DNA of 64,000 nucleotides from Gymnodinialimonas ulvae (GCF_037543845.1 NZ_JBBIFX010000001.1:310001-374000), one strand, 5' to 3'; counted from the first letter of the stretch, positions 51,116 to 59,622 are shown. The notes: a model not told the origin generated them from the letters alone. Made by a program: numbers and translations.

Positions 51116-51829
51116 TCAGGCCGCGCCGCGCAGGGGCTTGCCCTGAGCGAAATGGATACCGCATTCGGTTTTGTCCTGCCCGCGCCAGCGCCCGGCGCGC
51201 GGATCTTCCCCGGCCCCGGTCGGTGTCGTGCAGGGCTGGCATCCGATCGACGCAAAGCCCTGCGCGACCAGCGGATGACGCGGCAGATCGTGATGCGTGA
51301 TGTAGTCCCCCACCTGTTGCGCAGTCCAGGCGGCCAGTGGGTTGATCTTGATCCGCCGCTCGCTTTTTTCGAACAAGGGCAGGGACTTGCGCGCCCCGCC
51401 GTCGATGCGCTTGCGCCCGGTGATCCAGCCGCCAAAACCGTCGAGCGCGCGTTCCAGCGGCTCGGTCTTGCGCAGCGCGCAGCAGGCATCGGGGTCGAAA
51501 TGATGCAGGATCCCGTCCACATCGCGTTCCAGAAGGGCGGCACGGTTGGGTGCGATGACGCGCACATCCGTCAGGCCAAGCGTTTCGGCCAGCTCTCGCT
51601 GATAGGTTAACGTGGCCTCGAACAGCATCTCGGTGTCGATGAAGATCACCGGCGTGGCGCGGTCTATCTCACTGATCATGTGCAACAAAACCACGCTGTC
51701 GGCCCCGAAGCTGGAGACCATGGCGACCGGCCCGATGGACGCATCGTCCAGCGCGTGGCGCAGGAGCGTTGGCGCGTCGCTTTTACGGTGCAGCAGCGCG
51801 CGGCGTTCGGCGAGTTCCTTAAGCGGCAT
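51116..51829 (-). CDS. cysH: assimilatory adenylylsulfate (APS) reductase
   Basis: A 237-residue reductase that gives sulfite and AMP or PAP. The P-loop-like SSFGADSVVLLHM lies near residues 39-51. Four cluster Cys are visible: CCALRKTEPLERAL near 115-128 and GCQPCTTP near 194-201. These mark the [4Fe-4S] APS-using type, not the cluster-free PAPS reductase. The nucleophile is in KTECGIH near 222. The start at 51829 overlaps the cysI end by 11 bases. Confidence 0.93.
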   Translation of the reverse strand: MPLKELAERRALLHRKSDAPTLLRHALDDASIGPVAMVSSFGADSVVLLHMISEIDRATPVIFIDTEMLFEATLTYQRELAETLGLTDVRVIAPNRAALLERDVDGILHHFDPDACCALRKTEPLERALDGFGGWITGRKRIDGGARKSLPLFEKSERRIKINPLAAWTAQQVGDYITHHDLPRHPLVAQGFASIGCQPCTTPTGAGEDPRAGRWRGQDKTECGIHFAQGKPLRGAA

Positions 51830-53483
51830 CGGCTTTGACCTCCTCGGGATAGAGCGCGGATTTGAACGGTGCGGCCCCGAGGCGGCGATAGGTGTCGAGG
51901 AAGGTCTCGGACGGGCTTTCGCGGATGTCGAGATAGGCGCGGACCAGCCGTTCGATGGCGTCCGTGACCTCGTCATAGGCAAAGCCCGGGCCAGCCCGTT
52001 CGCCGATCACGGCATCGGGGCCGCCATCGCCGCCAAGGGTGATCTGGTAGTTCTCAACCCCCGCACGGTCGAGGCCGAGAATGCCGATATGGCCCACGTG
52101 ATGGTGCCCGCAGGCGTTGATGCAGCCCGAGATCTTGATCTTCAGCGGCCCGACATCGTGTTCCAGCTTAAGTGTTTCGAAACGCTCGGCAATTTCCTGT
52201 GCGACGGGGATCGAGCGGGCCGTGGCCAGCGCGCAGTAATCCATGCCTGGGCAGGCGATGATGTCGGAGATCAACCCGACATTCGCCGTGGCGAGGCCCG
52301 CATCGCCGAGCGCCTGGTGGACCGCGCGCAGGTGGCGCTTGGGCAGGTGGGGAAGGATGACGTTTTGCTCATGCGAGATGCGCAATTCGTCATGGGCATA
52401 GCGTTCGGCGATGTCGGCCAGCACGCGCATCTGATCCGAGGTCGCGTCGCCGGGGGTGGCCCCGTGGGCCTTGGTCGAGACCGTCAGGATCGTGTAATCC
52501 GGGTGGCGATGCGCGCTTGTGTTGGTGTCCACGAAGCTGCGGAAAACGGGGTCGTGTTGGTAATGCGTCGGGAACGCGCCTTGGCCGTCCTCGAAGGCGG
52601 GGGTGGCAAAATCGGCCTCGATCTGCCTCAGGATGTCCATATCGGCCCCGTTGAAGGCGGCTTTGCGGGCGGGGAATTCGGCATCCACACGTCGGCGGAT
52701 TTCGTCGATGCCGTTTTCATGCACGGTGATCTTGATGCGCGCCTTGTATTTGTTGTCACGCCGCCCGAGCAGATTGTAGACCGCAACGATGGCTTCGAGG
52801 TATGGCAAGAGATCGGGCAAGGCCACGAAATCGTTGAGGATTTTTCCGATCATCGGTGTCCGGCCCAAGCCACCGCCCACCAGAACCATCGCGCCGATCT
52901 CGCCGTCGCGCGCCACCAGGCGCAGGCCGATGTCGTGGGCGGCGGTCACGGCGCGGTCTTGATCCGAGCCGGTGACGGCGATCTTGAACTTACGGCCCAG
53001 AAACTGGAATTCCGGGTGGTCGGTGGACCATTGGCGGATCAATTCGGCGATGGGTCTTGGGTCTGTGATTTCTTCTTTTGCGGCGCCGGCGAAATGGTCG
53101 GCGGTCACATTGCGGATCGTGTTGCCGGAGGTCTGGATGGCGTGCATGCCCACCGCGCCCAATGCGTCGAGCATATCGGGCACGTCGCGCAATTTCGGCC
53201 AGTTGTACTGGATATTCTGGCGCGTGGTGAAGTGGCCGTAGCCCTTGTCCCACTTGTCCGCGATGAAGGCGAGTTGCCGCATTTGTGTAGCGTTCAGAGT
53301 GCCATAGGGGATCGCCACGCGCAGCATATAGGCATGCAGCTGCAGGTAGAGGCCGTTCATCAGGCGCAGCGGCTTGAACTCATCCTCGGTCAGCGAGCCG
53401 TCGATGCGGCGCTCGACCTGGGCGCGGAACTGGGCGTTGCGGGTGGCGAGAAAATCGCGGTCGAAGTCGGTGTAGGCGTACAT
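51819..53483 (-). CDS. cysI: sulfite (or nitrite/sulfite) reductase hemoprotein
   Basis: A 554-residue siroheme/[4Fe-4S] enzyme reducing sulfite to sulfide. The siroheme-cluster ligands are CPGMDYC (near residues 424-430) and CINACGHHHVGHIGI (near 462-476). N-terminal features GHFTTRQNIQYNW near 82-94 and SGNTIRNVTADHFAG near 119-133 are typical. No flavin subunit gene (cysJ) is present; a ferredoxin route via fpr is likely. It starts at 53483 (MYAYTDFDRDFLATRN). The space to the DUF2849 gene holds three near-repeats of TGTCGTTTTT. Confidence 0.94.
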   Translation of the reverse strand: MYAYTDFDRDFLATRNAQFRAQVERRIDGSLTEDEFKPLRLMNGLYLQLHAYMLRVAIPYGTLNATQMRQLAFIADKWDKGYGHFTTRQNIQYNWPKLRDVPDMLDALGAVGMHAIQTSGNTIRNVTADHFAGAAKEEITDPRPIAELIRQWSTDHPEFQFLGRKFKIAVTGSDQDRAVTAAHDIGLRLVARDGEIGAMVLVGGGLGRTPMIGKILNDFVALPDLLPYLEAIVAVYNLLGRRDNKYKARIKITVHENGIDEIRRRVDAEFPARKAAFNGADMDILRQIEADFATPAFEDGQGAFPTHYQHDPVFRSFVDTNTSAHRHPDYTILTVSTKAHGATPGDATSDQMRVLADIAERYAHDELRISHEQNVILPHLPKRHLRAVHQALGDAGLATANVGLISDIIACPGMDYCALATARSIPVAQEIAERFETLKLEHDVGPLKIKISGCINACGHHHVGHIGILGLDRAGVENYQITLGGDGGPDAVIGERAGPGFAYDEVTDAIERLVRAYLDIRESPSETFLDTYRRLGAAPFKSALYPEEVKADAA

Positions 53484-53561
53484 GGGAGCGGCTCCTTCAG
53501 GCCCGAAATCGGGTGAATTTTCCTGTCGTTTTTTTGTCGTTTTTCTGTCGTGCACCCGAGG

Positions 53562-53930
53562 TCAGTCGACGGGTGCATCAACTTGTTTGCCGTGGTCGGC
53601 CCGCAGGGCCGCTTGCTTGCCATGGTCGGCCCGCAGGGCCGCTTGCTTGCCGTGGGCGTAATTCGACGGGCCGCGGGTGCGGAAGGCCTCGCGGAAATGC
53701 ACCGGTTCGGGGCCGTTGGGGCCTGCAACGGCATCGGCGAGATAAGCGCCCACGATTTCATGGCCCTGCGCGGCCGCCTCGAGCAGGCGGATGTCGGCGG
53801 TGGCCTGATCCTCGATCAGGGTGGCCATGGCATGATCGCGGGTCCAATGGCCCTGCGCGTCGAGATAGACGACATCACCTTCGAGCAGGGCATTGGCGGT
53901 GACGACCTTGGGGGTGAAGGCGCGGGGCAT
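53562..53930 (-). CDS. DUF2849 protein with C-terminal 10-residue repeats
   Basis: A 122-residue protein. The DUF2849 domain (FTPKVVTANALLEGDVVYLD, ATADIRLLEAAAQGHEIVGAYL) covers about residues 1-90; the family is found next to cysG and cysI. After the EPVHFREAFRTRGPSNYAHG motif comes an extra tail, HGKQAALRAD repeated twice plus a partial third copy, encoded by a 30-base tandem repeat. Its ATG shares one base with the cysG stop, so it is coupled to cysG. Function unknown. Confidence 0.85.
   Translation of the reverse strand: MPRAFTPKVVTANALLEGDVVYLDAQGHWTRDHAMATLIEDQATADIRLLEAAAQGHEIVGAYLADAVAGPNGPEPVHFREAFRTRGPSNYAHGKQAALRADHGKQAALRADHGKQVDAPVD
53582..53655 (-). repeat. 30-base tandem repeat in the DUF2849 gene tail
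   Basis: Two complete copies starting at 53594 and 53624 on the plus strand, differing at one base, with a partial copy on each side. In frame, so it adds 10 residues per unit without disrupting the gene. Confidence 0.85.
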
Positions 53931-55324
53931 CAGGCGAGTTCCTCTTGCAATTGGGGCAGGGCGGCGGCGGCTTCGCGGGGGGCCAGGCCAAGCATCAAGA
54001 TGACGGGGCCGGTTGTGCGGGCCGCGTCGATATCCGCGGGCAGGGTGGCGAGGGTGCTTTCGATGATCCGGGCATCGGCGCGCGAGGCGTTTTCGACGGC
54101 GGTGACGGGCGTGTCCGGCGACGCGCCATGCATCAGCATGCGCCCCTGGATAAAGCGCGCGCCCTTGGCCCCCATGTAAATCGCGGCGACCTGTCCGGGT
54201 TTGGTGAGGTTGCGCCAATCGTGCTCGGCGAAGCCCTTCACGTCATGGCCGGTCAGGAACCGCATCGCGGAGTTGCGGCCACGCTTGGTGAGGCTTTGGC
54301 CAAGCTGTGCGGCGGCGGCATTGGCGGCGGTGATGCCGGGTATGATGGACCAGCCGATACCGTTTTCATCGAGCGCGTCGAGTTCCTCGTCGAGCCGGCC
54401 ATAGACGCCGGGATCGCCGGATTTCAGGCGGACAACCTGCGCACCGGTGCGGGCGTGTTCGACCATCAGCGCGCCGATATCCTCCTGCCGGGTGGAGGGG
54501 CCGAAGCCTTGCTTGCCGACGTTGAGAAGCGTGGCCTCGCGCCGGGCCAGTTCGAGAATTTCGGGGGCGACAAGGCGGTCATGGATCACGACATCGGCCT
54601 CATCGAGAAGCTTGCGGGCCTTGAGCGTGAGCAGTTCCGGATCGCCCGGACCGGCGCCGACAAGGGCGACATGGCCCTTGCGCTCTTGGGCGGTGATATG
54701 GTCGATCAGCAGGTCGCCAAGCGCCCGCTCGACGCCATTTTCGCCCTCTTTTGCAAGGGCTTCGGGACCGGCCTTGAAGTAATAGGCTTGCCAGAAATCG
54801 CGGCGTTTGCGGCCCATCGGCAGCGCCTCGACGGCGGAGCGGAAGCTTTTGCCGATCCGCGCAAGCAGACCGAGCGCGGGCGGCAGGGCGGCCTCTAGAT
54901 CGGCCTTGATCTTGCGCGCGAGCACAGGTGCCGCCCCTTCGGTGCCGATGGCGACGGTGACCGGATCGCGGTCCACGATGGCGGGTGTGATGAATTGGCT
55001 GCCGTCGAGATTGTCGACGATGTTGGTCAGCGCGCCGTCCGCGCGGGCGAGGGTGGCGATGCGCGCATCCTCGGCGTCATCTTCGGTCGCGGCATAGGCC
55101 AGCGCGGCGCAGAGCGCATCGCCCGGGGCAAAGGCGCGGCGCACGAGGCGGAGTTTGCCGTCGGCCTCCCAGGCGGTGATCTCGGGGGCGGGATCATGCG
55201 CAAAGACGGTGATCTTGGCCTCGGTCTTGAGGATCAGGCGCAGTTTTGCCAGCGCCGCATCACCGCCACCGGCCAGTACAACGCGGCGGCCGCGGAGGTC
55301 GAGGAAGATCGGAAAGTGACGCAT
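53930..55324 (-). CDS. cysG: siroheme synthase (multifunctional CysG)
   Basis: A 464-residue fusion making siroheme for CysI. The N-terminal dehydrogenase/ferrochelatase half has MRHFPIFLDLRGRRVVLAGG (1-20) with the GGGDAALAK NAD turn, and TNIVDNLDGSQFITPAIVDR near 98. The C-terminal methyltransferase half starts near residue 217 (GHVALVGAGPGDPELLTLKA) and has VVRLKSGDPGVYGR near 297 and PGITAANAAAAQLG near 325. The start at 55324 begins at the conserved MRHFPIF. It heads the sulfur operon and is divergent from an Lrp-family gene. Confidence 0.95.
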   Translation of the reverse strand: MRHFPIFLDLRGRRVVLAGGGDAALAKLRLILKTEAKITVFAHDPAPEITAWEADGKLRLVRRAFAPGDALCAALAYAATEDDAEDARIATLARADGALTNIVDNLDGSQFITPAIVDRDPVTVAIGTEGAAPVLARKIKADLEAALPPALGLLARIGKSFRSAVEALPMGRKRRDFWQAYYFKAGPEALAKEGENGVERALGDLLIDHITAQERKGHVALVGAGPGDPELLTLKARKLLDEADVVIHDRLVAPEILELARREATLLNVGKQGFGPSTRQEDIGALMVEHARTGAQVVRLKSGDPGVYGRLDEELDALDENGIGWSIIPGITAANAAAAQLGQSLTKRGRNSAMRFLTGHDVKGFAEHDWRNLTKPGQVAAIYMGAKGARFIQGRMLMHGASPDTPVTAVENASRADARIIESTLATLPADIDAARTTGPVILMLGLAPREAAAALPQLQEELA

Positions 55325-55361
55325 GGTGCAGAACCTTTGAAGCCTGTTGCCCCATAGAGGT

Positions 55362-55416
55362 AGAACATTTTCCCGATAATTGGCAGTCTGGCCTTGCTGA
55401 AAGGGACATATGTTCT
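55362..55416. promoter_or_regulatory. candidate Lrp operator in the cysG/Lrp divergent region
   Basis: AGAACAT at 55362-55368 and ATGTTCT at 55410-55416 form an inverted pair, with the near-palindrome GGACATATGTTC at 55404-55415. The whole 142-base space between cysG and the Lrp gene is AT-richer than its flanks. Autoregulation plus control of cysG is the simple reading. Confidence 0.45.
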
Positions 55417-55466
55417 GTATTGCGCTGAGGCAGGAATGCCCGTTCGCCAAAGGAAGGATCCCCCGA

Positions 55467-55943
55467 ATGACTGTTCAGATCGATGCGCTTGACCGGAAAA
55501 TCCTCGTGGCGCTGCAGGAGGATGCCAGCCGCTCGCTCGAGGATATCGCCAAGATCGTGGGTTCGTCGAAAACGCCGGTCTGGACCCGGATTCGCAAGAT
55601 GCGCGAGGGGGGGGTAATCGGCCAGCACACGGTCTTGCTGGACGCCGAGGCCTTGGGGTTAGAGGCTTGTTTTTTCGTGCTTATCCGCACGTCCGAGCAT
55701 GAGGCGGAGTGGCAGAACAGGTTCCTGCGCACGCTGAAGGAACGTTCGGAGGTTATGGAGGCGCACCGGCTGGCCGGCGATATCGATTACATCCTGAAGG
55801 TGCGGGTGGCCAATGCGCGGGCCTATGACGAATTCTATCAGGCGCTGATCTCGGAAGTGCGGATTTACAACGTCACGGCGCTTCTGAGCATGGAAGAGAT
55901 CAAGTCAACGCCGCTTCTGCCACTGGCTTCAGTTCCGTCTTGA
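55467..55943 (+). CDS. Lrp/AsnC family transcriptional regulator
   Basis: A 158-residue regulator. The N-terminal winged helix-turn-helix is IDALDRKILVALQEDASRSL to about residue 60 (SSKTPVWTRIRKMREGGVI). The C-terminal RAM (ligand) domain runs from about 68 (LGLEACFFVLIRT, EAHRLAGDIDYILKVRVANA). AAGGAAGGA precedes the ATG at 55467. The divergent position next to cysG-cysI-cysH suggests control of sulfur assimilation, possibly with cysteine as ligand; this is inference. Its last 44 bases overlap the 3' end of the convergent hydrolase-OsmC gene. Confidence 0.92.
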   Translation: MTVQIDALDRKILVALQEDASRSLEDIAKIVGSSKTPVWTRIRKMREGGVIGQHTVLLDAEALGLEACFFVLIRTSEHEAEWQNRFLRTLKERSEVMEAHRLAGDIDYILKVRVANARAYDEFYQALISEVRIYNVTALLSMEEIKSTPLLPLASVPS

Positions 55944-57132
55944 TATGCGCCCCGGCTTCAAGCGAGCGGTGCACCGGGCATTTGTCGGCAATTTCCAACA
56001 GGCGTTGGCGTTGCGCGGCATCGAGGTTGCCGGTCAGCGTGATTTTGCGGGTGAATTCGTCCAGCGGCCCGACCTCGACCTGCGCATCCTGTGCGTGGAC
56101 GCGGCTGTGGGTGACATCGACACTGATATCGTCCAGCGCCCATTTCTTGCGGCGCGCATACATCCGGATGGTCATTGATGTGCAGGCGCCAAGACCGGCG
56201 GCGAGAAACTGGTACGGCGTCAGGCCCCGATCGGTGCCGCCATAGCTGGCCGGTTCATCGGCGACGACATGGTGCTTGGGCCCCGCGAAGATATCCTGCC
56301 GGAAGCCGTTCGGGTCGATCTCATCCACGCGGGTGACGCCTTCTGGCGCGCCGGAGGGCGCGGCGGGGTGGCGCAGGTCAAGGTATTTGCCCGCCCAGGA
56401 GGCGATCACATCGGCGGCGTAATCGGCATCGGCCTGGCGGGTGATCAGGTGGTCGGCATCGTCGAGGGTAACGAAGGATTTCGGGTGTTTGGCGGCGAGG
56501 AAGATCCGGGTGGCGTTCTCGACGCCGACGGTTTCGTCGCGTGGCGCGTGCATGACCAGAAGCGCGCGCCCGAGGTTGGCGATGTCGGGGGCCAGCTCGG
56601 AGGCTTTGACATCTTCGACAAAGCCCGCGCCAATGCGGATCGGGCGGCCACCCAGGATCACCTCGCCCGAGCCTTGGGCGACGATATCGTCGAGCGCGTC
56701 GTTGAAATTATGGGTGACATGTTCGGGATCGAAGGGGGCGGCGATGGTGGTGACGGCCTTGATCGAGGGGATCTGGCCCGCCGCGCGCAACACCGCCGCA
56801 CCGCCGAGCGAATGGCCGATGATCAGGGCGGGGGCCATGCCGCGCGCGGTCAAAGCGTCGGCGGCGGCGACCAGATCGTCGACGTTGGAGGTGAAGGAGG
56901 TGTTCTCGAACTCGCCGCCCGAATGCCCCAGCCCGGTGAAATCAAACCGCAACACCGCGATGCCTTGCGCGGCCAGACGGGCGGCGATGCGGCGCGCGGC
57001 CATGATGTCCTTGCCACAGGTAAAGCAATGCGCCAGCAGCGCGGTCGCCAGATGCGGACCCTCGGGCAGGTCGAGGCGGGCTGCGAGCTGATCGCCGGAA
57101 TGGCCGGGAAAGGTGAAGCGTTCGGTGTGCAT
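55900..57132 (-). CDS. bifunctional alpha/beta hydrolase - OsmC domain protein
   Basis: A 410-residue fusion. Residues 1-255 form an alpha/beta hydrolase: oxyanion region LLAHCFTCGKD near 32-42, nucleophile elbow IIGHSLGGAA near 103-112 and the catalytic His in DDADHLI near 223-229. From about residue 270 an OsmC/Ohr-like domain follows, with the GLGACTSMTIRMYARRKKW motif near 331-349 and the second redox Cys in ADKCPVHRSL near 387-396. The two Cys are those used for peroxide reduction. Known as a stand-alone fusion in many proteobacteria. Its 3' end overlaps the Lrp gene by 44 bases on the other strand. A palindrome lies about 100 bases upstream. Confidence 0.9.
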   Translation of the reverse strand: MHTERFTFPGHSGDQLAARLDLPEGPHLATALLAHCFTCGKDIMAARRIAARLAAQGIAVLRFDFTGLGHSGGEFENTSFTSNVDDLVAAADALTARGMAPALIIGHSLGGAAVLRAAGQIPSIKAVTTIAAPFDPEHVTHNFNDALDDIVAQGSGEVILGGRPIRIGAGFVEDVKASELAPDIANLGRALLVMHAPRDETVGVENATRIFLAAKHPKSFVTLDDADHLITRQADADYAADVIASWAGKYLDLRHPAAPSGAPEGVTRVDEIDPNGFRQDIFAGPKHHVVADEPASYGGTDRGLTPYQFLAAGLGACTSMTIRMYARRKKWALDDISVDVTHSRVHAQDAQVEVGPLDEFTRKITLTGNLDAAQRQRLLEIADKCPVHRSLEAGAHIKTELKPVAEAALT

Positions 57133-57415
57133 GGGGCAGGTTCCTTATGTTGCCTGATCATGAGGGCGGGGCCCCCTTGCCCGCAACCTGTGTGTCATTG
57201 TCCTCACGCGGGCGTGCACCAACGTGGCCGCGGTGTGATCGATCACAGGGGCTGGCGTGGGTTTTTTCCGACATCACGTGATCTCATACGCGGGTTTGGG
57301 CGTGCGCCTTCCGGGATTGAGCGACCTGGGTCGTTTGCGTACCGTGGCGCCCCTTGCGGTCTTCCGCGTCTGTCCTGTGACCGGGGGATCGGCGTGGCGG
57401 CCTTGGCCCCCGGGA
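57133..57415. promoter_or_regulatory. intergenic region with perfect palindrome TGTGATCGATCACA
   Basis: 283 bases between the hydrolase-OsmC start and the dddP stop, both on the minus strand. The 14-base perfect palindrome lies at 57234-57247, about 102-115 bases upstream of the hydrolase-OsmC start. Half-sites resemble CRP/FNR-family TGTGA, but the centre is four bases instead of six. No gene or clear terminator is seen in the rest. Confidence 0.45.
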
Positions 57416-58747
57416 TCAGGCCTCGCCCATCAGCGCCGGATCGAAGGGATAGCGTGTCAGGTTCTCATACCCGTCTTCGGTGATCAGGACCTGATCCTCT
57501 AACTTGATGCAGAAATCACCGTCTTCCTCGCCGATCAACGCCTCCACACACAGCATCATACCCGGCTCCAGCGCGTATTCGAACGCGCTGTCGTGATGGT
57601 GGTCGGGATAGCCCACGTGGGGCCACTCATCGCACAGGCCCACGCCGTGCATCTGGCATGAATATTTGCGCTTGTCGTATTTCGGGTCGAGCTTGTGGCC
57701 GTTGTGGACCAGATCGTTGATCGTGATGCCGGGGCGCAGGCGGTCCATGTTGACCTGAATATGTTCGACACCGTGTTTCATCGCCTCGATCATGTCGGGG
57801 CGCGGTTTTTGCGGGCCGGTCCACCAGGTGCGAGAAATATCGACGCACAGGCCGTAGCAGCCGATCAGGTCGGTATCCAAGGCGCTGATTTCGTTAGGCA
57901 AAAGTGTGCGCGGGCCGCATTCCTGAAACCACGGATTGGTGCGCGGGCCGGAGGAGAAGAGCCGCGTTTCGATCCATTCGCCGCCGCGTTTGATGTTCTC
58001 GGCATGCAGCACGGCCCAGATCTCATCCTCGGTCTTGCCGGGCTCAATCGCGTCTTCCATCGCTTTGAGCGTCTTTTCGCAGGCATCCACGGCGCAGCGC
58101 ATGGCAAGGATCTCGTCGGGGCCTTTGATCTTGCGGGCGTGTTCGGTGATGAACTCGCCGTCGGTCAGCACCAGACCGCGCGCCTCGAGGGCGCGCGCGC
58201 CGTGCAGCATGATCTTGTCGACGGCCAGCCGTGTGTTGGTGCCGGCATGGGCGGCCAGGATTTCGGCCACTTCGCCCGAGAAGGTTTCAGCCACCTCATC
58301 GCCGCGGTCCCCGGCCGAGAAATAGAACATCGACGCGCCCGAGCGGACTTCGCGCACCAGGGGGTTGTGATCGGCCAGAAACGGCGCGTTCTTGTATTCC
58401 CACAGCACCATGTGACCATCGGCGCAGACCAGGCAGGCGCGGAACGGATTGTGGGTGTTCCACAGCTGCATATTGGTGGTGTCGGTGGCGTAGCGGATGT
58501 TGAGCGGGTCGAACATCAGCACCCCGGCGGTGTCGTTGGCCTGAAGCTGCGCCACAAGCCGGTCGAGGCGGAATTGGCGCAAGGCGTGCAGGTTCGGCAG
58601 GATCAGACCGGCCTCGGCCCATTCGGCATAGGCGAGCGCGGTTGGCCCGATCTCGATCCGGTCGTTGTCGTTGAGGGTGCCGTCAGGCAGGTTGAGGCCA
58701 TGGGCCGGGTCGATCTTGCGGATGTGGCGGCGATAGGCTTGGTTCAT
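57416..58747 (-). CDS. dddP: dimethylsulfoniopropionate (DMSP) lyase DddP
   Basis: A 443-residue member of the M24 metallopeptidase fold that cleaves DMSP to DMS and acrylate. Compared with the Ruegeria/Roseovarius enzyme the metal ligands Asp291, Asp293, Asp303, His367, Glu402 and Glu417 and the catalytic Asp373 (MHGVGLCDEWP) are all present at a constant offset of -4. Long DddP-specific stretches are kept, for example FDPLNIRYATDTTNMQLWN (79-97) and ETRLFSSGPRTNPWFQECG (260-278). GGGAG before the second of two close ATGs supports 58747. It is divergent from a DUF3445 gene. No dddD/L/Q or prp-type acrylate genes are nearby. Confidence 0.93.
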   Translation of the reverse strand: MNQAYRRHIRKIDPAHGLNLPDGTLNDNDRIEIGPTALAYAEWAEAGLILPNLHALRQFRLDRLVAQLQANDTAGVLMFDPLNIRYATDTTNMQLWNTHNPFRACLVCADGHMVLWEYKNAPFLADHNPLVREVRSGASMFYFSAGDRGDEVAETFSGEVAEILAAHAGTNTRLAVDKIMLHGARALEARGLVLTDGEFITEHARKIKGPDEILAMRCAVDACEKTLKAMEDAIEPGKTEDEIWAVLHAENIKRGGEWIETRLFSSGPRTNPWFQECGPRTLLPNEISALDTDLIGCYGLCVDISRTWWTGPQKPRPDMIEAMKHGVEHIQVNMDRLRPGITINDLVHNGHKLDPKYDKRKYSCQMHGVGLCDEWPHVGYPDHHHDSAFEYALEPGMMLCVEALIGEEDGDFCIKLEDQVLITEDGYENLTRYPFDPALMGEA

Positions 58748-58827
58748 GGTCATCTCCCTCTGGTTGCAAGATTGGCGCACAGGGCGGGCCGCAATCGCGC
58801 CCGAAAACGGCATGAAAGGCGTCGGAA

Positions 58828-59622
58828 ATGGACAGAATCCTGCAAGACCATCTGCCGAGCGCGCCATGGATGGCCGAGGCCACGCGCCGCTTGCCGGGCT
58901 TGCAGCCGTTGGAGGGGTATCACCGTTGGCTCGAACAGGACGAGGCGTTTGCGGGGCAGATGGCGCTGCGCGATCGGCTTGTGGGGGCGCAAAGGGGCGC
59001 GGTGATCGCGCATGTTCCGGGGTGCGAGGCGGCGGTGGATGAGTTGTATGAAGAGGTGCTGTATTACCTCAGTGGGGTGGCGGCCTATGGGTGGTCTGAG
59101 CAGGGGTGCATCCGCCCCGACGGCGTGTTGGTGCGCCTGGACACGGGCGACAAGCTTGGCACGCTGGCGCGGCTGGTGCAGCAGGATCTGTGTGTGCTGG
59201 AGAAGCCGGAGGGGGCGCAGGAGCATGTGCTGAGTGCTGCGGTTTTGTGTTTTCCCGCCAGTTGGACGTTGGCTGAGAAGATCGGGCGACCCTTGTCGGG
59301 CATCCATGATCCGGTCGCGGATTACGACGGCGCCATGGCGCGCCGGGTGCAGCGGGTGTTTGACCACCTTCGCGACGATCGGCCCGTGTGGCGGCAGAAT
59401 GCGTTGATTTACGAGGATCCCGCGTTGTTCCAGCCCCGGCGTATGGATGCGCCACGGGTCGAGCGCGCGACGGGGGGCTATTTGCGGAGCGAGAAACAGG
59501 TGTTGTTGCGTCTGCCGGAAAGCCGCGCGGTGGTGTTTTCGATCCACACCTATGTGGTGGAGCTGGAGCGCCTGAGCCCGGCGCAGCGGGTCGGGTTGGC
59601 CGATGTGGCGCGGGTGAGTTGA
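58828..59622 (+). CDS. DUF3445 heme-dependent oxidative demethylase-like protein
   Basis: A 264-residue protein of the DUF3445 family, which includes the heme subunit of dimethylamine monooxygenase (DmmD) and HODM. LVRLDTGDKLGTLARLVQQD near residues 101-120, then LCVLEKPEGAQEHVLSAAVL and FPASWTLAEKIGRPLSGIHD near 148-167, contain the typical KIG..L..IH.PV motif with the likely heme-proximal His. RQNALIYEDPALFQ and the C-terminal FSIHTYVVELERL follow. dmmA, B and C partners are not present. Divergent from dddP by 80 bases. A dispersed element follows. Confidence 0.85.
   Translation: MDRILQDHLPSAPWMAEATRRLPGLQPLEGYHRWLEQDEAFAGQMALRDRLVGAQRGAVIAHVPGCEAAVDELYEEVLYYLSGVAAYGWSEQGCIRPDGVLVRLDTGDKLGTLARLVQQDLCVLEKPEGAQEHVLSAAVLCFPASWTLAEKIGRPLSGIHDPVADYDGAMARRVQRVFDHLRDDRPVWRQNALIYEDPALFQPRRMDAPRVERATGGYLRSEKQVLLRLPESRAVVFSIHTYVVELERLSPAQRVGLADVARVS

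Noticed and set aside
51612..53516. 634-codon plus-strand open frame opposite cysI and cysH
   Set aside because: Antisense shadow; cysI and cysH have all catalytic motifs on the minus strand.
57234..57247. Canonical CRP binding site
   Set aside because: The half-sites match TGTGA/TCACA, but the centre is four bases, not six.
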